DNA from: Salimicrobium flavidum
Lineage (GTDB): Bacteria > Bacillota > Bacilli > Bacillales > Halobacillaceae
DNA: 64,000 nucleotides
Assembly: GCF_900156645.1 (NCBI RefSeq)
Contig: NZ_FTOC01000009.1
Location: 62,001 to 126,000, forward strand
Direction: 5' to 3'
Shown here: piece by piece, positions 62,700-64,000 of the stretch
Layout of the letters: every line of letters begins with the position of its first letter
Numbering within the stretch: the stretch's first letter is position 1
Made by a program: the position numbers and the translations under genes
Notes under the pieces: generated by a model
Database searches by the model: none
What the model saw: the letters and a program-made list of their open reading frames with translations, nothing else
Told to the model about the DNA's origin: nothing

Positions 62700-64000
62700 T
62701 TAAGCAACTTTTTTCCGTCTCAGCCTTAAGGAGTTGGAAACGACACTGACCGAGCTGAAGGCCATAGCCGCTCCCGCCACCCATGGTGCCAGGAGACCGA
62801 GTGCCGCGACCGGAATACCGGCCGAGTTGTAAAACAACGCCCAAAACAGGTTCTGTCTGATATTCTGCATCGTCAGATTACTCAAATCGACGGCTTTCGA
62901 GAGAAGATGCAAATCGCCGCCGAGGATCGTTACATCAGCCGTTTCAATAGCTACGTCCGTCCCCGTACCGATGGCGATTCCTATATCCGCTGAAGCTAGA
63001 GCGGGTGCATCATTGATACCGTCTCCTACCATTGCAACATGGCGGCCTTCTTTTTGCAATTGTTCCACGTGAAACGCTTTCTCTTCAGGAACGACACCTG
63101 CAATGACGGTATCGATGCCAACCTGCCGGGCGATAGCCTGAGCTGTTTTCTCATTATCACCCGTCAGCATGACAAGATGAATATTTTTGTCCCTGAGATT
63201 TTTCAAAGCGTCTTTCGCTTCGGGCTTCACCTGGTCTGCTACAGCGATGGTCCCCCTCACTTCTCCGTCGAGTTCCACGAACATGACCGTTTTGGCTTCT
63301 TCTTCCCACCGGTCTGCCTGGTCCTCAAAGCTTTCGGTCCCCTGTTCCATCCATTTTTTCGTCCCGACACGTACTGTTCTTCCTGCTACCGTTGCACGAA
63401 TACCTGCACCCGGGATCGCTTCAAAATGGTCCACCGGTTTTCTTTCGATATCTCTACGGTGAGCGGTGATCGCTTCAGCCAACGGATGCTCTGAATACGC
63501 TTCGGCACTGATCAGATACTGCAATGCTTCCTCATCCATCTCCATATCCGTAACTTCAGGTTCACCTTTTGTTATCGTTCCTGTCTTATCAAAAACGATC
63601 GTATCTAGTTTATGAGTCGCTTCGAGATGTTCTCCACCTTTATACAATATGCCCATCTCGGCGCCTTTCCCTGTTCCTACCATGATCGAAGTAGGCGTGG
63701 CGAGGCCTAGAGCACAAGGGCAGGCGATGACGAGAACGGCGATCGAAGCCCCGAGAGCAAGCGCCATATCGCCTGGCGCTACGACGATATACCAGATCGC
63801 AAACGTGACAAGGGCAATCGCCACGACGATAGGAACGAAATAACCGGAAATGACGTCTGCCATACGCTGTATTGGAGCTTTCGAGCCTTGTGCCTGTTCC
63901 ACGACACGGATGATGCCTGCGAGCGCTGTATCGTTCCCGACCTTCGTCGCTTTCATCTTGATGGTCCCGTTTTTATTGATCGTGGAACCGGTTAATGCTT
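62700..64000 (-). CDS. copA: Copper-exporting P-type ATPase, C-terminal part
   Basis: The final 432 residues of a P1B-type ATPase; the gene enters from the right edge. It carries CPC ([13 protein letters not shown]), phosphorylation site [18 protein letters not shown] (HP motif), TGDNEKTA and [10 protein letters not shown]. The part seen starts [11 protein letters not shown] and the N-terminal metal domains lie outside the window. It pumps Cu(I) out of the cell. Confidence 0.95.
   Translation of the reverse strand, partial: ALTGSTINKNGTIKMKATKVGNDTALAGIIRVVEQAQGSKAPIQRMADVISGYFVPIVVAIALVTFAIWYIVVAPGDMALALGASIAVLVIACPCALGLATPTSIMVGTGKGAEMGILYKGGEHLEATHKLDTIVFDKTGTITKGEPEVTDMEMDEEALQYLISAEAYSEHPLAEAITAHRRDIERKPVDHFEAIPGAGIRATVAGRTVRVGTKKWMEQGTESFEDQADRWEEEAKTVMFVELDGEVRGTIAVADQVKPEAKDALKNLRDKNIHLVMLTGDNEKTAQAIARQVGIDTVIAGVVPEEKAFHVEQLQKEGRHVAMVGDGINDAPALASADIGIAIGTGTDVAIETADVTILGGDLHLLSKAVDLSNLTMQNIRQNLFWALFYNSAGIPVAALGLLAPWVAGAAMAFSSVSVVSNSLRLRRKKVA

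Overview
The window looks like chromosome from a spore-forming-type Bacillaceae bacterium. The signs are a SAM-I (S-box) riboswitch, a T-box leader, a sigma-B-type promoter, a Rex box, AGGAGG-type ribosome sites with frequent TTG/GTG starts, and many genes with Bacillus relatives (YpuA, YpgR, YphP, YtrA/B, YtvA, YurR, PanBCD, CydCD). Base composition is mid-range, and many proteins are rich in Glu and Asp, which suggests a halotolerant or alkaliphilic genus. That last point is inference. No rRNA, tRNA, CRISPR array or intact prophage was found.

Layout. 1-4.6 kb is a sulfur block. A SAM riboswitch controls a MetY enzyme fused to a CoA-binding domain, followed by a sulfonate/nitrate-type ABC importer, with metI upstream on its own promoter. 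4.8-20 kb holds a c-di-GMP protein, an unknown secreted/anchored protein, a Sco1-like copper protein, YpuA, a DJ-1 protein, an acyl-CoA dehydrogenase, an AI-2E family permease, several very small genes, an ABC-2 exporter, and a YpgR/bacilliredoxin pair. 20-29 kb holds a eukaryote-like (type 2) isoleucyl-tRNA synthetase with a T-box leader, glutaminase, a phosphatase/ferredoxin-NADP reductase pair, and a PadR-ChrA chromate module. 29-36 kb holds a YtrA-like regulator with its ABC exporter, a LOV-STAS blue-light sensor, and redox enzymes. 36-46 kb holds small membrane proteins, a short RibF paralogue overlapping a frameshifted DUF1450 gene, an Hsp31-like protein, an amino-acid oxidase, and a 1,049-residue GGDEF-EAL-GAF-GGDEF protein. 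46-56.6 kb holds an MBL hydrolase, an IS1182 fragment, panBCD, cydDC with a Rex box, trxB, an efflux pump and a DDAH-like enzyme. 56.7-62.4 kb is visibly more A/T-rich. It holds two genes interrupted by in-frame TAA codons (a D-aspartate-ligase-like ATP-grasp protein and a quinone-oxidoreductase-like protein), and between them an arsRBC operon. The window ends in copA-copZ.

Two repeat families shape the intergenic DNA. R1 is a hairpin unit of about 123 bp present at six loci. Its arms covary, and at three loci its edge coincides with a gene's stop codon. R2 is a set of non-coding miniature elements with GGCTCT/GGCTACC ends. Four of its five members are flanked by exact 8-bp target duplications, including one that is only 32 bp long, and a decayed ISL3-like element with similar ends lies nearby. 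These repeats, together with the three genes broken by single changes, are the most unusual content. No wholly new multi-gene system could be demonstrated.
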